Assembly (NCBI RefSeq): GCF_900129155.1
Contig: NZ_FQVF01000002.1
Coordinates: 1 to 64,000, forward strand
Length of the DNA stretch: 64,000 bases
From: Marinomonas polaris DSM 16579
GTDB lineage: Bacteria; Pseudomonadota; Gammaproteobacteria; Pseudomonadales; Marinomonadaceae
Direction: 5' to 3'
The notes below the pieces were generated by a model that did not search any database, was not told the DNA's origin, and saw only the letters and a program-made list of their open reading frames with translations. The translations under genes and the position numbers were made by a program. Positions 12,335-21,857 of the stretch are shown in pieces. The first letter of the stretch is position 1. Each line of letters starts with the position of its first letter.

Positions 12335-13120
12335 ATGTCGAACACGAAAAGTTTGTTGACGATAAAAGATTTGCACGCCAGCGTTGAAGAAAAACAGATC
12401 ATCAAAGGGTTAGATTTAGACATCAAACCAGGTGAAGTACACGCGATCATGGGGCCAAATGGCGCCGGTAAAAGTACGCTTGGTTATGTTCTATCAGGTC
12501 GTGATGGTTACACTGTAGACAGCGGTAGCGTGACGCTTGATGGTGAAGACTTGTTGGAAATGGAGACGGAAGACCGTGCCCGTGCTGGTTTATTCTTAGC
12601 GTTCCAATACCCTGTCGAAATTCCTGGTGTAAGTAACTTAGAATTCTTAAAAGCATCAGTTGATGCGCAGCGTCAAGCGCGTGGCGAAGACGCCATTACT
12701 TCTGCTGATTTCTTGAAAGAAGCGAAAGCGGCTTGTAAGCAAGTTAACTTGCCAGTGGCTTTCTTGAAGCGTGGTGTTAACGAAGGCTTCTCTGGTGGTG
12801 AGAAAAAGCGTAATGAGCTAATGCAAATGTTATTGCTTAAGCCAAAGCTTTGCATCTTAGATGAAACCGATTCTGGTTTGGATATCGATGCCTTGCAAGT
12901 AGTTGCTGAAGGCGTGAATAGCCAACGTTCTGCTGATCGTAGCTTTATTGTTGTGACGCATTATCAGCGTCTTTTGGATTACATTAAGCCTGACTTCGTG
13001 CATGTATTGTCTGACGGTAAAATCGTTAAGAGTGGCGATGCTTCCCTTGCACTTGAGTTAGAAGCTCAAGGTTACGCTTGGTTGCAGAAAGAGCCAGCTG
13101 AAGACGAACTTGAGGGGTAA
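12335..13120 (+). CDS. sufC: Fe-S assembly ATPase SufC
   Basis: SufC (261 aa) is the ABC-type ATPase of the SufBCD complex. The Walker A motif GPNGAGKST, the signature EGFSGGEKKRNE and the Walker B segment LCILDETDSGLDID are present. It has no membrane segment, as expected for this cytosolic ATPase. It sits between sufB and sufD with 3-13 bp spacers, so translation is probably coupled. Confidence 0.97.
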   Translation: MSNTKSLLTIKDLHASVEEKQIIKGLDLDIKPGEVHAIMGPNGAGKSTLGYVLSGRDGYTVDSGSVTLDGEDLLEMETEDRARAGLFLAFQYPVEIPGVSNLEFLKASVDAQRQARGEDAITSADFLKEAKAACKQVNLPVAFLKRGVNEGFSGGEKKRNELMQMLLLKPKLCILDETDSGLDIDALQVVAEGVNSQRSADRSFIVVTHYQRLLDYIKPDFVHVLSDGKIVKSGDASLALELEAQGYAWLQKEPAEDELEG

Positions 13121-13123
13121 TGC

Positions 13124-14383
13124 ATGAGTGAATGGTTAGAAAGCGCCATTGCTCGAGCGCAAGGTATCAATGATTGGCTTGCTCCAAAACGGGCGCACGC
13201 ACTTGAACTTTTAGCAAATACCAAATGGCCAACTCGCAAAACCGAAGCGTGGCGTTATACGCCTCTTCGTCCAGTAGAGCGCACTCAAGCTAAAGTGATA
13301 AGCGATAAAGTTAATCTATCGCCGGTTGTAATTGCGGATTTATCCGCTATTGAATTGGTATTTGTAAACGGTCAGTTTGATCAAGCTCAATTAGCGAAAG
13401 CGTTGCCTGAAGGTTTGTCTATTTCCTTGGGTAGTGAGTTAGGTTCTGCTGAAAAAGCTGATGCGCTAAGTATTTTTTCAACGATTAAACCTGAGCGTCA
13501 TATCTTTGGTTTAGTAAACGACGCGCTGGCACAAGATGTTGTGGTTGTGTCTGTTGCGGAAGGGGTTGAGATTACTCAACCAATTCGTATTAGTTCTTTG
13601 TTGAGCCAAGGTGCTGAATCTCATACTCGCGTTCAAGTTGTTTTGTCAGCAGGTTCTCGATTAACCGTTATTGAAGATGTTCAAGCACAAGGCGACAGCT
13701 TTAATACCGCCTTTGTTGAATACAATGTAGCGGCCAATGCACGTCTAGAGCATTACCGTTTTGCTTTGCAGACTGGTAGCAACGTTGCTATCGGCGGAAG
13801 TCATTTTAACTTGCATGACCATGCAAAAATGAACAGTACAATTGTTGGTTTTGGTAGTGATTTGTCTCGTTTGGATACAGACATTATTCATGCTGGTGAA
13901 TTTGCTGATGCCAAGCTAAATGCCATGTATTTGTTGGATGGTAAAGAGCTGTTTGATCTTCATGCGACCGTTGAACACGCTAAGCCAAACGGTAAAACAG
14001 AAGAGAATGTTCGTTGTATCGTCGCCGATCGTGCGCGTGCTGTATTTAATGGTCGTATTCATATTCACCGTGATGCGCAGAAAACCTTGGCAGAGCTGAA
14101 TAACCGCAACTTGTTGTTATCCGATAAAGCCGAGATTAATACCAAGCCTGAGTTAGAGATTTACGCTGACGATGTGAAATGTGCTCATGGTGCAACGGTT
14201 GCTCAGATTGATAAGCAAGCTTTGTATTACTTGCAGACTCGCGGTGTGAGCCGTTCGAAGGCGCAAGTAATGCTTAACTTTGGTTTTATTAACGAGTTGA
14301 TTGATTTAATGCCAAATGCGGCGTTAGCGGAGTGGATTCGTCCTATTATTCGTGAGCGTTTTGCGCAAATGGAAGTGAAATAA
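13124..14383 (+). CDS. sufD: Fe-S assembly protein SufD
   Basis: SufD (419 aa) is the SufB paralogue that completes the SufBCD scaffold and is needed for iron acquisition in the complex. The C-terminal beta-helix region shows HAKPNGKTEENVRCIVADRARAVFN (split as HAKPNGKTEENVRC and DRARAVFNGRIHIHRDAQKT), NLLLSDKAEINTKPELEIYADDVKCAHGA (seen in pieces) and YLQTRGVS. It begins 3 bp after sufC and ends 11 bp before sufS. Confidence 0.95.
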   Translation: MSEWLESAIARAQGINDWLAPKRAHALELLANTKWPTRKTEAWRYTPLRPVERTQAKVISDKVNLSPVVIADLSAIELVFVNGQFDQAQLAKALPEGLSISLGSELGSAEKADALSIFSTIKPERHIFGLVNDALAQDVVVVSVAEGVEITQPIRISSLLSQGAESHTRVQVVLSAGSRLTVIEDVQAQGDSFNTAFVEYNVAANARLEHYRFALQTGSNVAIGGSHFNLHDHAKMNSTIVGFGSDLSRLDTDIIHAGEFADAKLNAMYLLDGKELFDLHATVEHAKPNGKTEENVRCIVADRARAVFNGRIHIHRDAQKTLAELNNRNLLLSDKAEINTKPELEIYADDVKCAHGATVAQIDKQALYYLQTRGVSRSKAQVMLNFGFINELIDLMPNAALAEWIRPIIRERFAQMEVK

Positions 14384-14394
14384 GCGAGAATCGA

Positions 14395-15612
14395 ATGAGT
14401 TTTGATGTAGCGGCTATCCGCGAGCAATTTCCGATTTTAAAGCGCGTAATTGACGGTAATCCGCTTATTTATCTTGATAATGCAGCGACAACGCAAAAGC
14501 CGCAGTGTGTGATTGATGCTTTGGTGGATTACTACACGACATGCAATTCCAATGTGCATCGTGGAGCCCATCGTCTTGCGGATGAAGCGACGCGTCGTTT
14601 TGAAGACGCACGCGACATCGTAAAAGACTTTATTAATGCGCCGAAACGCGAAGAGGTCATTTGGACTACGGGAACGACCGAGGCGATTAATATTGTCGCC
14701 AATGGTTTGGGCTCTTTGTTATCACCGGGTGATGAAGTCATTGCGACGGGAATGGATCACCATGCCAATCTCGTTACTTGGCAGCAAGCATGTAAAGTGT
14801 CCGGTGCGACTCTAAGAACCATTCCAGTGACGGATTCTGGCGAATTGGATCAAGCTGCTTATGATGCCATGCTAAATGAGCATACTAAGTTTGTTGCTTT
14901 TCCTCATGTCTCAAATGCATTGGGTACTGTGAACCCAATTAAAGAAATGACGACCAAAGCGAAAAAATTTGGCGCTTGGGTTTTAGTGGATGGCGCTCAA
15001 GGTGCCGCTCATGGCTATGCTGATGTGCAGGATATAGGTTGTGATTTTTATGCCTTTTCAGGTCATAAAATTTATGGGCCGATGGGTGTTGGTGTGCTTT
15101 GGGGTAAAGAGTCAATTTTGTCTACTTGGCCTGTTTGGCGCACCGGTGGCGAGATGATTTCCACCGTGACTTTGCAAGACGCTACATGGAATGTATTGCC
15201 TTATCGCTTTGAAGCGGGCACGCCCAATGTGGGTGATGCTATTGCGATGGGGGAGGCGATTCGTTGGTTTAGCGCCTTGGATCAAGATGCTGTTGCTGCA
15301 CACGAAAAAGCTTTATTGGACCATGCCACAGAGCTTGCTGAGCAATTTGAAGGCTTAACCATTATTGGTACAGCCAAAGAAAAAATTGGCGTATTAAGTT
15401 TTGTGATGGATCAGGGTCATCCTGCTGATATCGGTTTTTTGTTGGACCGTCAGGGGATTGCTGTCCGTACTGGTGATCATTGCGCGCAGCCTTTGATGGC
15501 GCGTTTTAATGTTCCTGGTACTGCGCGAGCATCGTTCGCGATTTATAATACATTAGAAGAAGTTGACGCTTTGTTTGTGGCACTGAAAAAAGTGCGAACA
15601 ATGCTGGCTTAG
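14395..15612 (+). CDS. sufS: Cysteine desulfurase SufS (type II)
   Basis: SufS (405 aa) is a PLP enzyme that removes sulfur from cysteine and passes it through SufE to SufB. The N-terminus FPILKRVIDGNPLIYLDNAA, the PLP-lysine region FYAFSGHKIYGPMG and the short active-site loop RTGDHCAQPLMARF (catalytic Cys near residue 363) mark a type II desulfurase. It follows sufD by 11 bp and precedes sufA by 9 bp with AGGAGG-like ribosome signal AGGAGGT at 15611-15617. Confidence 0.96.
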   Translation: MSFDVAAIREQFPILKRVIDGNPLIYLDNAATTQKPQCVIDALVDYYTTCNSNVHRGAHRLADEATRRFEDARDIVKDFINAPKREEVIWTTGTTEAINIVANGLGSLLSPGDEVIATGMDHHANLVTWQQACKVSGATLRTIPVTDSGELDQAAYDAMLNEHTKFVAFPHVSNALGTVNPIKEMTTKAKKFGAWVLVDGAQGAAHGYADVQDIGCDFYAFSGHKIYGPMGVGVLWGKESILSTWPVWRTGGEMISTVTLQDATWNVLPYRFEAGTPNVGDAIAMGEAIRWFSALDQDAVAAHEKALLDHATELAEQFEGLTIIGTAKEKIGVLSFVMDQGHPADIGFLLDRQGIAVRTGDHCAQPLMARFNVPGTARASFAIYNTLEEVDALFVALKKVRTMLA

Positions 15613-15621
15613 GAGGTTTCA

Positions 15622-15972
15622 ATGACAGTAACAACGTTTGATCCTGTCTCTAGCGTGTCTTTAACCGCTTCTGCGCAGAAATATTTTGCCTCAAAATTGA
15701 TAAAACAGCCAGGCAAGCTGATTCGACTAAGTACCAAAGAAAGCGGCTGTACGGGCTTTTCCTATGTGCTGGATATTGTTGATGCTGCTTTAGAGAATGA
15801 CACTGTCTTGGATTTCGGCAATGTCACCCTTGCGGTAGATTCGCATTCGACTTCCATGCTGAAAGGCACCGAGATTGACTTGGTACGCGAAGGCGTTAAC
15901 GAAGTTGTGAAGTTTAAAAACCCTAACGTTGTAGCAGAATGTGGCTGTGGCGAAAGCTTTAGTGTGAGTTAA
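15622..15972 (+). CDS. sufA: A-type Fe-S carrier, SufA/IscA family
   Basis: A 116-aa HesB/IscA-family carrier that takes clusters from the scaffold to target proteins. The three ligand cysteines are in KESGCTGFSY and in the C-terminal ECGCGESF. AGGAGGTTTCA precedes the ATG, an unusually strong ribosome site. It lies between sufS and sufT. The name sufA is used from context; the sequence alone does not separate SufA from IscA. Confidence 0.9.
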   Translation: MTVTTFDPVSSVSLTASAQKYFASKLIKQPGKLIRLSTKESGCTGFSYVLDIVDAALENDTVLDFGNVTLAVDSHSTSMLKGTEIDLVREGVNEVVKFKNPNVVAECGCGESFSVS

Positions 15973-15976
15973 CTTC

Positions 15977-16507
15977 ATGCAAAAAATGGTAGTAACACAG
16001 CGTCCTTGTCCAGCGCGACGAGTTCCAAGCGGTGAGCCAGTGAGTATTCCTGAAGGTCAGTTTATTACGATTAATCAGAGCTTAGGTGGCAATTATACCG
16101 TTACGTGGCAAGGTAATATGCTTCGTATAGATGGAACCGACGCTGAAGCAATTGGTCAGCAACCTGAGGTCTTAGATTTTAAAGATCTCGGCACGGGTGA
16201 CATCAGTGAAGAGCAAGTCTGGCAGGCGCTAGATACAATTTACGATCCTGAGATTCCGATCAGCCTAGTATCGTTAGGCTTGGTGTATAAAGTGAGGTTA
16301 GATCAAGATTCAAAAACTGTTTTGATCGATATGACATTAACGGCGCCAGGTTGCGGAATGGGGCCTGTGTTGGTTGGTGATGTTAAGTATCGAGTGGCGA
16401 AAGTGCCAAATGTCGACTCAGTGAAAGTTGATTTGGTATTTGATCCACCTTGGTCACGAGAAATGATGAGTGAAGAGGCACAACTAGAAGCGGGTCTTTT
16501 CTTTTAG
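15977..16507 (+). CDS. sufT: Fe-S assembly protein SufT (MIP18/DUF59)
   Basis: A 176-aa protein: an N-terminal extension of about 75 residues, then a MIP18/DUF59 domain with VWQALDTIYDPEIPISLVSL and MTLTAPGCGMGPVL. SufT proteins help mature iron-sulfur enzymes, especially lipoate synthase and aconitase in other bacteria. It starts 4 bp after sufA. A hairpin 50 bp downstream probably lowers transcription into sufE. Confidence 0.92.
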   Translation: MQKMVVTQRPCPARRVPSGEPVSIPEGQFITINQSLGGNYTVTWQGNMLRIDGTDAEAIGQQPEVLDFKDLGTGDISEEQVWQALDTIYDPEIPISLVSLGLVYKVRLDQDSKTVLIDMTLTAPGCGMGPVLVGDVKYRVAKVPNVDSVKVDLVFDPPWSREMMSEEAQLEAGLFF

Positions 16508-16558
16508 CAGCTTTTTGGGGATAGCTTCGGTCATTCATTAAAATCGAATACAATATGA

Positions 16559-16592
16559 AACGGCCTTGGCTTTTAGCCAATGCCGTTTTTGT
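16559..16592 (+). terminator. Hairpin terminator/attenuator between sufT and sufE
   Basis: AACGGC-C-TTGGC at 16559-16570 pairs with GCCAA-T-GCCGTT at 16576-16587, with one internal mismatch, followed by TTTGTTTT. It lies in the 117-bp gap after sufT. It may end the iscR-sufBCDSAT transcript or only reduce readthrough to sufE. Confidence 0.68.
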
Positions 16593-16624
16593 TTTAATAG
16601 GCTTAGTGCAAAAAGAGGGTAGTC

Positions 16625-17050
16625 ATGGCTTTACCTAGTACGGAAGACATCGTAGACGATATGTCGTTTTTTGACGATTGGGAAGATAAGTACAAGTACA
16701 TCATTGATTTGGGTAAGTCTTTGCCGGCATTTGATGATGCGTGGCGTACGCCTGAGCGTTTGGTGAAAGGCTGTCAGAGCAGTGTTTGGATTCAGCCAGG
16801 TAGTGAGCAAGATGCCGTAAAAGGCGAAGTGCTGACGTTTGCGGTAGACAGTGATGCCATTATTGTTCGTGGCTTGCTTGGCTTGGTGTTAGCCGCATTG
16901 GATCATAAAACACCGCAAGAAATTTTAGATTTCGATATTACGGCGTATTTCGAAGAGCTGGATCTTGAGAGACACTTGAGTCCAACTCGCGGTAATGGTC
17001 TGCGTTCTATTGTGGGTCGCATAAAAGGCATCGCACAGGCTGCCGCTTAA
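16625..17050 (+). CDS. sufE: Sulfur-acceptor protein SufE
   Basis: SufE (141 aa) accepts persulfide sulfur from SufS and stimulates its activity. The acceptor cysteine is C50 in VKGCQSSVWI, as in E. coli SufE (C51). The rest, including LLGLVLAALDHKTPQEI and HLSPTRGNGLRSI, matches the family. Ribosome signal AGAGGG is just upstream. It is separated from sufT by a hairpin and is followed after 51 bp by an IscS-type desulfurase. Confidence 0.95.
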   Translation: MALPSTEDIVDDMSFFDDWEDKYKYIIDLGKSLPAFDDAWRTPERLVKGCQSSVWIQPGSEQDAVKGEVLTFAVDSDAIIVRGLLGLVLAALDHKTPQEILDFDITAYFEELDLERHLSPTRGNGLRSIVGRIKGIAQAAA

Positions 17051-17101
17051 CTTTTTTAATTGTAAAAAAGCAGCCGTTTAATTTTTATTGGAGAGCTTTA
17101 A

Positions 17102-18256
17102 ATGAACACCCCGGTTTACCTAGATAATTCTGCTACCACGCCAGTTGACCCAAGAGTGGCTGAAAAAATGATGGCGTGTTTAACGCAGGACGGCAACTTT
17201 GGAAACCCGGCTTCGCGTTCGCATCTTTTTGGTTGGCGTGCGGAAGAGGCGGTAGAAGAGGCTAGATTGCAGGTGGCTAGTTTAATTAAAGCGGATTCTC
17301 GTGAGATTGTTTGGACATCCGGAGCGACAGAAGCAAACAACTTGGCGCTGAAAGGTGTTGCTCATGCTTATCGCCAAAAAGGCCGCCATATTATTACTTC
17401 GATGATTGAGCACAAGGCGGTTTTAGACCCTTGCAAGCAGCTTGAAAAAGAAGGCTTTGAAGTGACTTATTTACAGCCTGATGTTCATGGTGTGATTTCA
17501 CCTAATCAGGTTGCAGAAGCGCTTCGTGAAGACACTATTTTAGTCTCTTTGATGCATGGTAATAATGAGCTTGGTGTGCTGACGGATATTGCTGCAATTG
17601 GTGAGTTAACTCGATCTCATGGCGTGTTTCTTCATGTAGATGCGGCGCAAACCACAGGTAAAGTTGAAATTGATGTAAATGCCATGAAGGTGGATTTAAT
17701 GTCGCTGACGGCTCATAAAACCTATGGACCAAAAGGCATTGGTGCCTTGTTTGTGCGTCGTTCGCCGAAAGTTAAGTTAGAGGCGCAGATTCACGGTGGT
17801 GGTCATGAGCGTGGTATGCGCTCTGGCACATTGGCAACTCATCAAATCGTTGGTATGGGCGAAGCATTTCGCTTAGCTGGTGAAGAAATGGAGCAGGATT
17901 GTGCTCGTATCAAAGCCTTGCGCGAACGTTTGTGGTCGTCTTTGACTGAGTTATCTGGCGTGCATCTTAATGGTGACTCAGATAACCGCGTTGCTGGTGT
18001 GTTGAATGTGGGGTTCTCTGGTGTTGATGGGGAAGTGTTGTTGATGTCTTTGAGCGATATCGCGGTGTCTTCTGGTTCAGCTTGTACTTCAGCAAGCTTG
18101 GAACCGTCTTATGTATTACGCACGATTGGTTTGGCTGATGATCTGGCGCACAGTTCTTTACGTCTTTCTGTGGGCCGCTTTACTACCGAGGAAGAGGTGG
18201 ATTTTGCTGCCGAAATTATTAAAAACGCAGTGAGCCGTCTTCGATCCATAGCTTAA
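17102..18256 (+). CDS. IscS-type cysteine desulfurase lacking the C-terminal tail
   Basis: A 384-aa PLP-dependent desulfurase of type I. It strongly resembles E. coli IscS along its length ([48 protein letters not shown]) and has the long active-site loop [17 protein letters not shown] with the catalytic Cys. It stops at VSRLRSIA, about 20 residues short of E. coli IscS (404 aa). The missing tail (ending SIEWAHH there) is implicated in IscU binding. No iscU, hscBA or fdx is next to it. It may supply sulfur for tRNA thiolation or cofactors rather than IscU. Confidence 0.92.
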   Translation: MNTPVYLDNSATTPVDPRVAEKMMACLTQDGNFGNPASRSHLFGWRAEEAVEEARLQVASLIKADSREIVWTSGATEANNLALKGVAHAYRQKGRHIITSMIEHKAVLDPCKQLEKEGFEVTYLQPDVHGVISPNQVAEALREDTILVSLMHGNNELGVLTDIAAIGELTRSHGVFLHVDAAQTTGKVEIDVNAMKVDLMSLTAHKTYGPKGIGALFVRRSPKVKLEAQIHGGGHERGMRSGTLATHQIVGMGEAFRLAGEEMEQDCARIKALRERLWSSLTELSGVHLNGDSDNRVAGVLNVGFSGVDGEVLLMSLSDIAVSSGSACTSASLEPSYVLRTIGLADDLAHSSLRLSVGRFTTEEEVDFAAEIIKNAVSRLRSIA

Positions 18257-18310
18257 ACGTAAGAATTGGTACTTTTGTCCTTGTTTGAATAAATAATGTT
18301 CGTTAGATCA

Positions 18311-18386
18311 TACAATTTTAATGAATTGGTGCGTATAATACGCGCGCTGAACTTTTAAGTCCCGGGCCATGCAAAAGGCATCGCCC
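18311..18386 (+). promoter_or_regulatory. Probable ndk promoter and leader hairpin
   Basis: A perfect -10 hexamer TATAAT is at 18334-18339; the -35 is poor. The leader after it contains GGGCCATGC at 18364-18372 pairing with GCATCGCCC at 18378-18386 around an AAAAG loop, ahead of the ndk ribosome site TTGGAG. The stem may affect mRNA stability; no known riboswitch is recognised. Confidence 0.5.
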
Positions 18387-18412
18387 CTTTAAATTTAATT
18401 TGGAGTTATATC

Positions 18413-18820
18413 ATGGCGTTAGAACGCACTCTATCTATCATCAAGCCTGATGCTGTTGCGAAAAACGTAATTGGCGAAATTTACACTCGTTTTGAACGTG
18501 CTGGTTTCAAAATCGTTGAAGCTAAAATGATTCAACTAGACGACGAATTGGCTGGTGGTTTCTACGCTGAGCACAAAGAGCGTCCTTTCTACAAAGATTT
18601 GGTTGCTTTCATGACGTCTGGTCCTGTTGTTGTTTCTGTTCTTGAAGGTGAAGGCGCTGTTCTTCGTCACCGTGAACTTATGGGTGCAACTAACCCTAAA
18701 GAAGCGACTGCTGGTACTTTGCGCGCAGATTACGCAACTTCTATCGATGCAAACGCTGTTCACGGTTCTGATTCTGTTGAATCTGCAACTCGTGAAATTG
18801 CTTACTTCTTCGGTAAGTAA
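18413..18820 (+). CDS. ndk: Nucleoside diphosphate kinase
   Basis: Ndk (135 aa) transfers gamma-phosphate from ATP to nucleoside diphosphates. The phospho-accepting histidine is H117 in [12 protein letters not shown]. The N-terminus [12 protein letters not shown] and length are standard. A TTGGAG ribosome site precedes the ATG. It has its own likely promoter and two hairpin terminators after it, so it is probably transcribed separately from rlmN. Codon use is strongly biased, as in highly expressed genes. Confidence 0.98.
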   Translation: MALERTLSIIKPDAVAKNVIGEIYTRFERAGFKIVEAKMIQLDDELAGGFYAEHKERPFYKDLVAFMTSGPVVVSVLEGEGAVLRHRELMGATNPKEATAGTLRADYATSIDANAVHGSDSVESATREIAYFFGK

Positions 18821-18856
18821 TTGACAGCTAGGACCTTTATGTCCGATCTGTTTTGT

Positions 18857-18886
18857 AAAAGCGGGCGCTAGCCCGCTTTTTTACAG
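18857..18886 (+). terminator. Terminator after ndk
   Basis: AAAAGCGGGC at 18857-18866 and GCCCGCTTTT at 18871-18880 form a perfect 10-bp stem with a GCTA loop, followed by TT. It is a strong intrinsic terminator 36 bp after ndk. Confidence 0.9.
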
Positions 18887-18891
18887 AGGCT

Positions 18892-18926
18892 TCTGAAAAG
18901 ACTTTTCTTTTCAGAGGCTTTTTTCG
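18892..18926 (+). terminator. Second hairpin after ndk
   Basis: TCTGAAAAG at 18892-18900 pairs with CTTTTCAGA at 18907-18915, followed by GGCTTTTTTCG. It directly follows the first terminator and probably acts as a backup. Confidence 0.7.
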
Positions 18927-18965
18927 TTTACACTTAATGCTAACTACAGCAAGCGACATTGAATT

Positions 18966-20081
18966 ATGACTGACATCAAAAAAGTAAACCTTTTGGGTTT
19001 ATCCCCCGACAAACTGATTGAATTTTTTGAATCCATCGGCGAGAAGAAATTTCGTGCTACGCAAGTGATCAAATGGATTCATCAAAAGGGAGCGGAAAGC
19101 TTCGAAGAGATGACCGATGTCAGTAAGGCGTTGCGTGCAAAGTTAGAACAAATTTGTGAGATTCGTGGGCCGGAAGTGGTTTCGCAGAATATCTCTACCG
19201 ATGGTACGCGTAAATGGATTATTCGTACTGAAGGTGGCAAAAACGATTGTGTTGAAACGGTTCTGATTCCTGATGGTGATAGAGCTACTTTGTGCGTTTC
19301 TTCGCAGGTAGGTTGCTCTTTGGATTGCAGTTTTTGCTCAACGGGTAAGCAAGGTTTTAATCGTAACTTAACACCAGCAGAAATTATTGGTCAGGTCTGG
19401 ATTGCCATTAAGTCGTTTGGCCCGATGGACCCTAATGGTCCTCGTCGCGTAACAAACGTGGTGATGATGGGGATGGGCGAACCTTTAATGAATTTTGAGC
19501 CCGTTGTTGATGCGATGATCCTGATGATGCATGATCATGCTTATGGTTTGTCAAAGCGTCGTGTAACCTTGAGCACTTCTGGTGTCGTACCTAAAATCTA
19601 TGAATTGGTAAAACGTACTGATGTGTCATTGGCGGTTTCATTGCATGCACCAAACGATGCGCTGCGTAATGAGCTAGTGCCAATTAATAAAAAATACCCG
19701 ATTGCTGAGCTGCTTGAGGCTTGTCAGTTTTATTTGGCAAACTTGCCAGATAAACGTCACATCACGATCGAATATACCTTGATGTCAGGTGTGAATGACA
19801 ATGAAGAGCAGGCGCATGAATTGGCTGAGCTTCTTAAAGTATTGGAATGTAAAATCAACTTGATTCCATTTAACCCATTCCCTCATTCTGGGTATGAAAA
19901 ACCGTCTAATAATCGCACTCGTCGTTTCCAGAAGATTCTGGCTGATGCCGGTTATACCGTTACAGTTCGAACGACTCGTGGCGATGATATAGATGCGGCT
20001 TGTGGTCAATTGGTTGGAGACTTTCAGGACAAAACTCGTCGTAGTCAAAAATACATAGAGTTGCGTGAAGTGAAGAGTTAA
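18966..20081 (+). CDS. rlmN: Dual-specificity RNA methyltransferase RlmN
   Basis: RlmN (371 aa) is a radical SAM enzyme that methylates C2 of an adenosine in 23S rRNA and in some tRNAs. The cluster motif is CSLDCSFC (C117, C121, C124). The family motifs [10 protein letters not shown] and [16 protein letters not shown] are present, and the acceptor cysteine lies near the end in DIDAACGQL. It heads the conserved run rlmN-pilW-rodZ-ispG-hisS. Confidence 0.97.
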   Translation: MTDIKKVNLLGLSPDKLIEFFESIGEKKFRATQVIKWIHQKGAESFEEMTDVSKALRAKLEQICEIRGPEVVSQNISTDGTRKWIIRTEGGKNDCVETVLIPDGDRATLCVSSQVGCSLDCSFCSTGKQGFNRNLTPAEIIGQVWIAIKSFGPMDPNGPRRVTNVVMMGMGEPLMNFEPVVDAMILMMHDHAYGLSKRRVTLSTSGVVPKIYELVKRTDVSLAVSLHAPNDALRNELVPINKKYPIAELLEACQFYLANLPDKRHITIEYTLMSGVNDNEEQAHELAELLKVLECKINLIPFNPFPHSGYEKPSNNRTRRFQKILADAGYTVTVRTTRGDDIDAACGQLVGDFQDKTRRSQKYIELREVKS

Positions 20082-20123
20082 TCTATTTGAATTATTGATT
20101 CTGTATATGACAAGGATGTCGGT

Positions 20124-20843
20124 ATGCGTTTATTGCTATTTTTATTGTATTGTTTGCTTTGTACGTCTTGTGCCTATCAAGTTGTTTCTCCAGACCCGCC
20201 TCCTATTTCGGAATCTAAAAAGCTGTCGATTGTTCAGACGCATCTTTTATTAGGGCAGTTGGGATTGGCGAAAAAGAAACTGGACCAGGTTGATGTTGCT
20301 TATCAGCGTCGTGATTATTGGCGATTGCTTAGTTTGTATTGGCTGAGTATTGAAGATTATAACAAGGCACTTTTGGTGCATGAAAAAGCTCTACAGAAGT
20401 TTCCCTATGATGATTTTATATGGAATAACTATGGAGTGCTTTTGGGGCTGAAAAAACATTGGGATGAGGCTTGTGAGGCTTTCGAAAAAGCAGGTAAAAA
20501 AGGCTTGTCAAAGCGTCAATCAGTGCAAATTAATCTTTCTAGGTGTGCTATACGTCAGAATCAAGTAAATTTAGCCGGAATCTATCTAAAACAAGCAAAA
20601 GAAATTGCGGATTTGCCTCTGATTGGTTTGATGACGGAGCTCAATCTTGTTTTAATACAGGGTAGTAATGACAAAGCTCGCTTAATTTTTAATAATATCC
20701 AGGCTGATAAAGAAACTGCCCGAGGATCGGTGCATTTTGATGAGTATAACTGTCTGTCGCGGCATTTAATTGCACGCGAAACTGACCCTACACTGTATTC
20801 ATCTGCGAGTAATTTTACATGCCTGAATGGCTCAAGGTATTGA
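20124..20843 (+). CDS. pilW: Type IV pilus assembly lipoprotein PilW/PilF-like (TPR)
   Basis: A 239-aa TPR protein that, by family, helps the secretin of type IV pili assemble in the outer membrane. It has a hydrophobic leader and a cysteine at residue 16 (LLCTSCAY), although the -3 position is Cys rather than Leu, so lipidation is likely but not certain. TPR-like helices span about residues 40-200. Its place between rlmN and rodZ is where pilW/pilF normally lies. It ends 1 bp before the chosen rodZ start. Confidence 0.82.
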   Translation: MRLLLFLLYCLLCTSCAYQVVSPDPPPISESKKLSIVQTHLLLGQLGLAKKKLDQVDVAYQRRDYWRLLSLYWLSIEDYNKALLVHEKALQKFPYDDFIWNNYGVLLGLKKHWDEACEAFEKAGKKGLSKRQSVQINLSRCAIRQNQVNLAGIYLKQAKEIADLPLIGLMTELNLVLIQGSNDKARLIFNNIQADKETARGSVHFDEYNCLSRHLIARETDPTLYSSASNFTCLNGSRY

Positions 20844-20844
20844 C

Positions 20845-21849
20845 ATGACAACTGAATTTCAAACGGATGCTTCTGTAAGTAAAACAAATATGGACACCAT
20901 AAATATTGGTAATAGATTAAAAGCAAAAAGATTAGAGCTAGAGTTTGATGAAAGGCATGTTGCTACCGCACTAAAAATTCCTATCGATCAAGTTAGAGCA
21001 CTTGAAGCGAATAATTTTAAATACTTCCGATCCATAACTTTTGCTAGGGGATTCCTGAAAAGCTATTGCCGTCTTTTGGGGATAGAGCCCTCTGAAATGT
21101 TACGCGCATTTGATAGCGAGCGAGAAGATGCAGAGCCAACAATTAAGCCTGTAGATAAGGTAAATAAGCAGACGAACTTTGGCGATCCAATAGTTATATT
21201 CATTTCTGTAGTTATTGTTGCTGTTCTAGTCTTTTTAGTTTTTTGGTGGCCTTCTCAGCCAAGCAAGCCTGTCGCATCAAATGAAATTAAGAGCGAAGTA
21301 AGTGAGCCCACTACTGCACCTGAACCTGCTTCTAATGAATCTCTTATGGATGACTTAAATGAGCCTTTAGCTATTGCTAATGTTTCTAGTTCAAACTCTA
21401 GTACGGGTACGGACGTTGCTTCAGGAAATGATGAGCAAGCTGCTAGTGTTCAGGTTGACAAGCCCGCTGACAATGGTGGTGTTGTAACTGGTCTTTCTGC
21501 TGAAACAATGGCAATTCTGGAAGAAGCTGGTGTTAGGCCTGAAGATGTTGTTAGAGCAACGGCAGAAGTTCCTGCTGAACTTGTAGCAACGCCGAAAGTA
21601 CCTTCTTATACTGATGAGGTTGAAATTGCTTTTGATGCAGATTGTTGGACTGAAGTGCGTGATGCTTCGGGTAAAATCCTGTTTTCTGGCGTGAAATCTG
21701 CTGGTAGTCAGTTATCACTAACGGGTAAAGCTCCTTATCGCGTCGTGTTGGGTTACGCGAAAGGCGTTTCATCTTTGAAATACAAAGGTGAAGTATTCGA
21801 TTTTTCTTCTTTTACAAATAAAGATTTGGCTCGATTTGAGCTCAAGTAG
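20845..21849 (+). CDS. rodZ: Cytoskeletal protein RodZ
   Basis: RodZ (334 aa) links MreB filaments to the membrane and helps set rod shape. An N-terminal HTH_25 domain (about residues 17-85), one transmembrane segment (about 115-138, [20 protein letters not shown]), a low-complexity Ser/Pro/Glu linker and a C-terminal DUF4115 domain ([18 protein letters not shown]) appear in order. ATG at 20845 follows AAGG at 20834-20837; an upstream in-frame ATG at 20827 would overlap pilW. Confidence 0.9.
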   Translation: MTTEFQTDASVSKTNMDTINIGNRLKAKRLELEFDERHVATALKIPIDQVRALEANNFKYFRSITFARGFLKSYCRLLGIEPSEMLRAFDSEREDAEPTIKPVDKVNKQTNFGDPIVIFISVVIVAVLVFLVFWWPSQPSKPVASNEIKSEVSEPTTAPEPASNESLMDDLNEPLAIANVSSSNSSTGTDVASGNDEQAASVQVDKPADNGGVVTGLSAETMAILEEAGVRPEDVVRATAEVPAELVATPKVPSYTDEVEIAFDADCWTEVRDASGKILFSGVKSAGSQLSLTGKAPYRVVLGYAKGVSSLKYKGEVFDFSSFTNKDLARFELK

Positions 21850-21857
21850 AGACTCTT

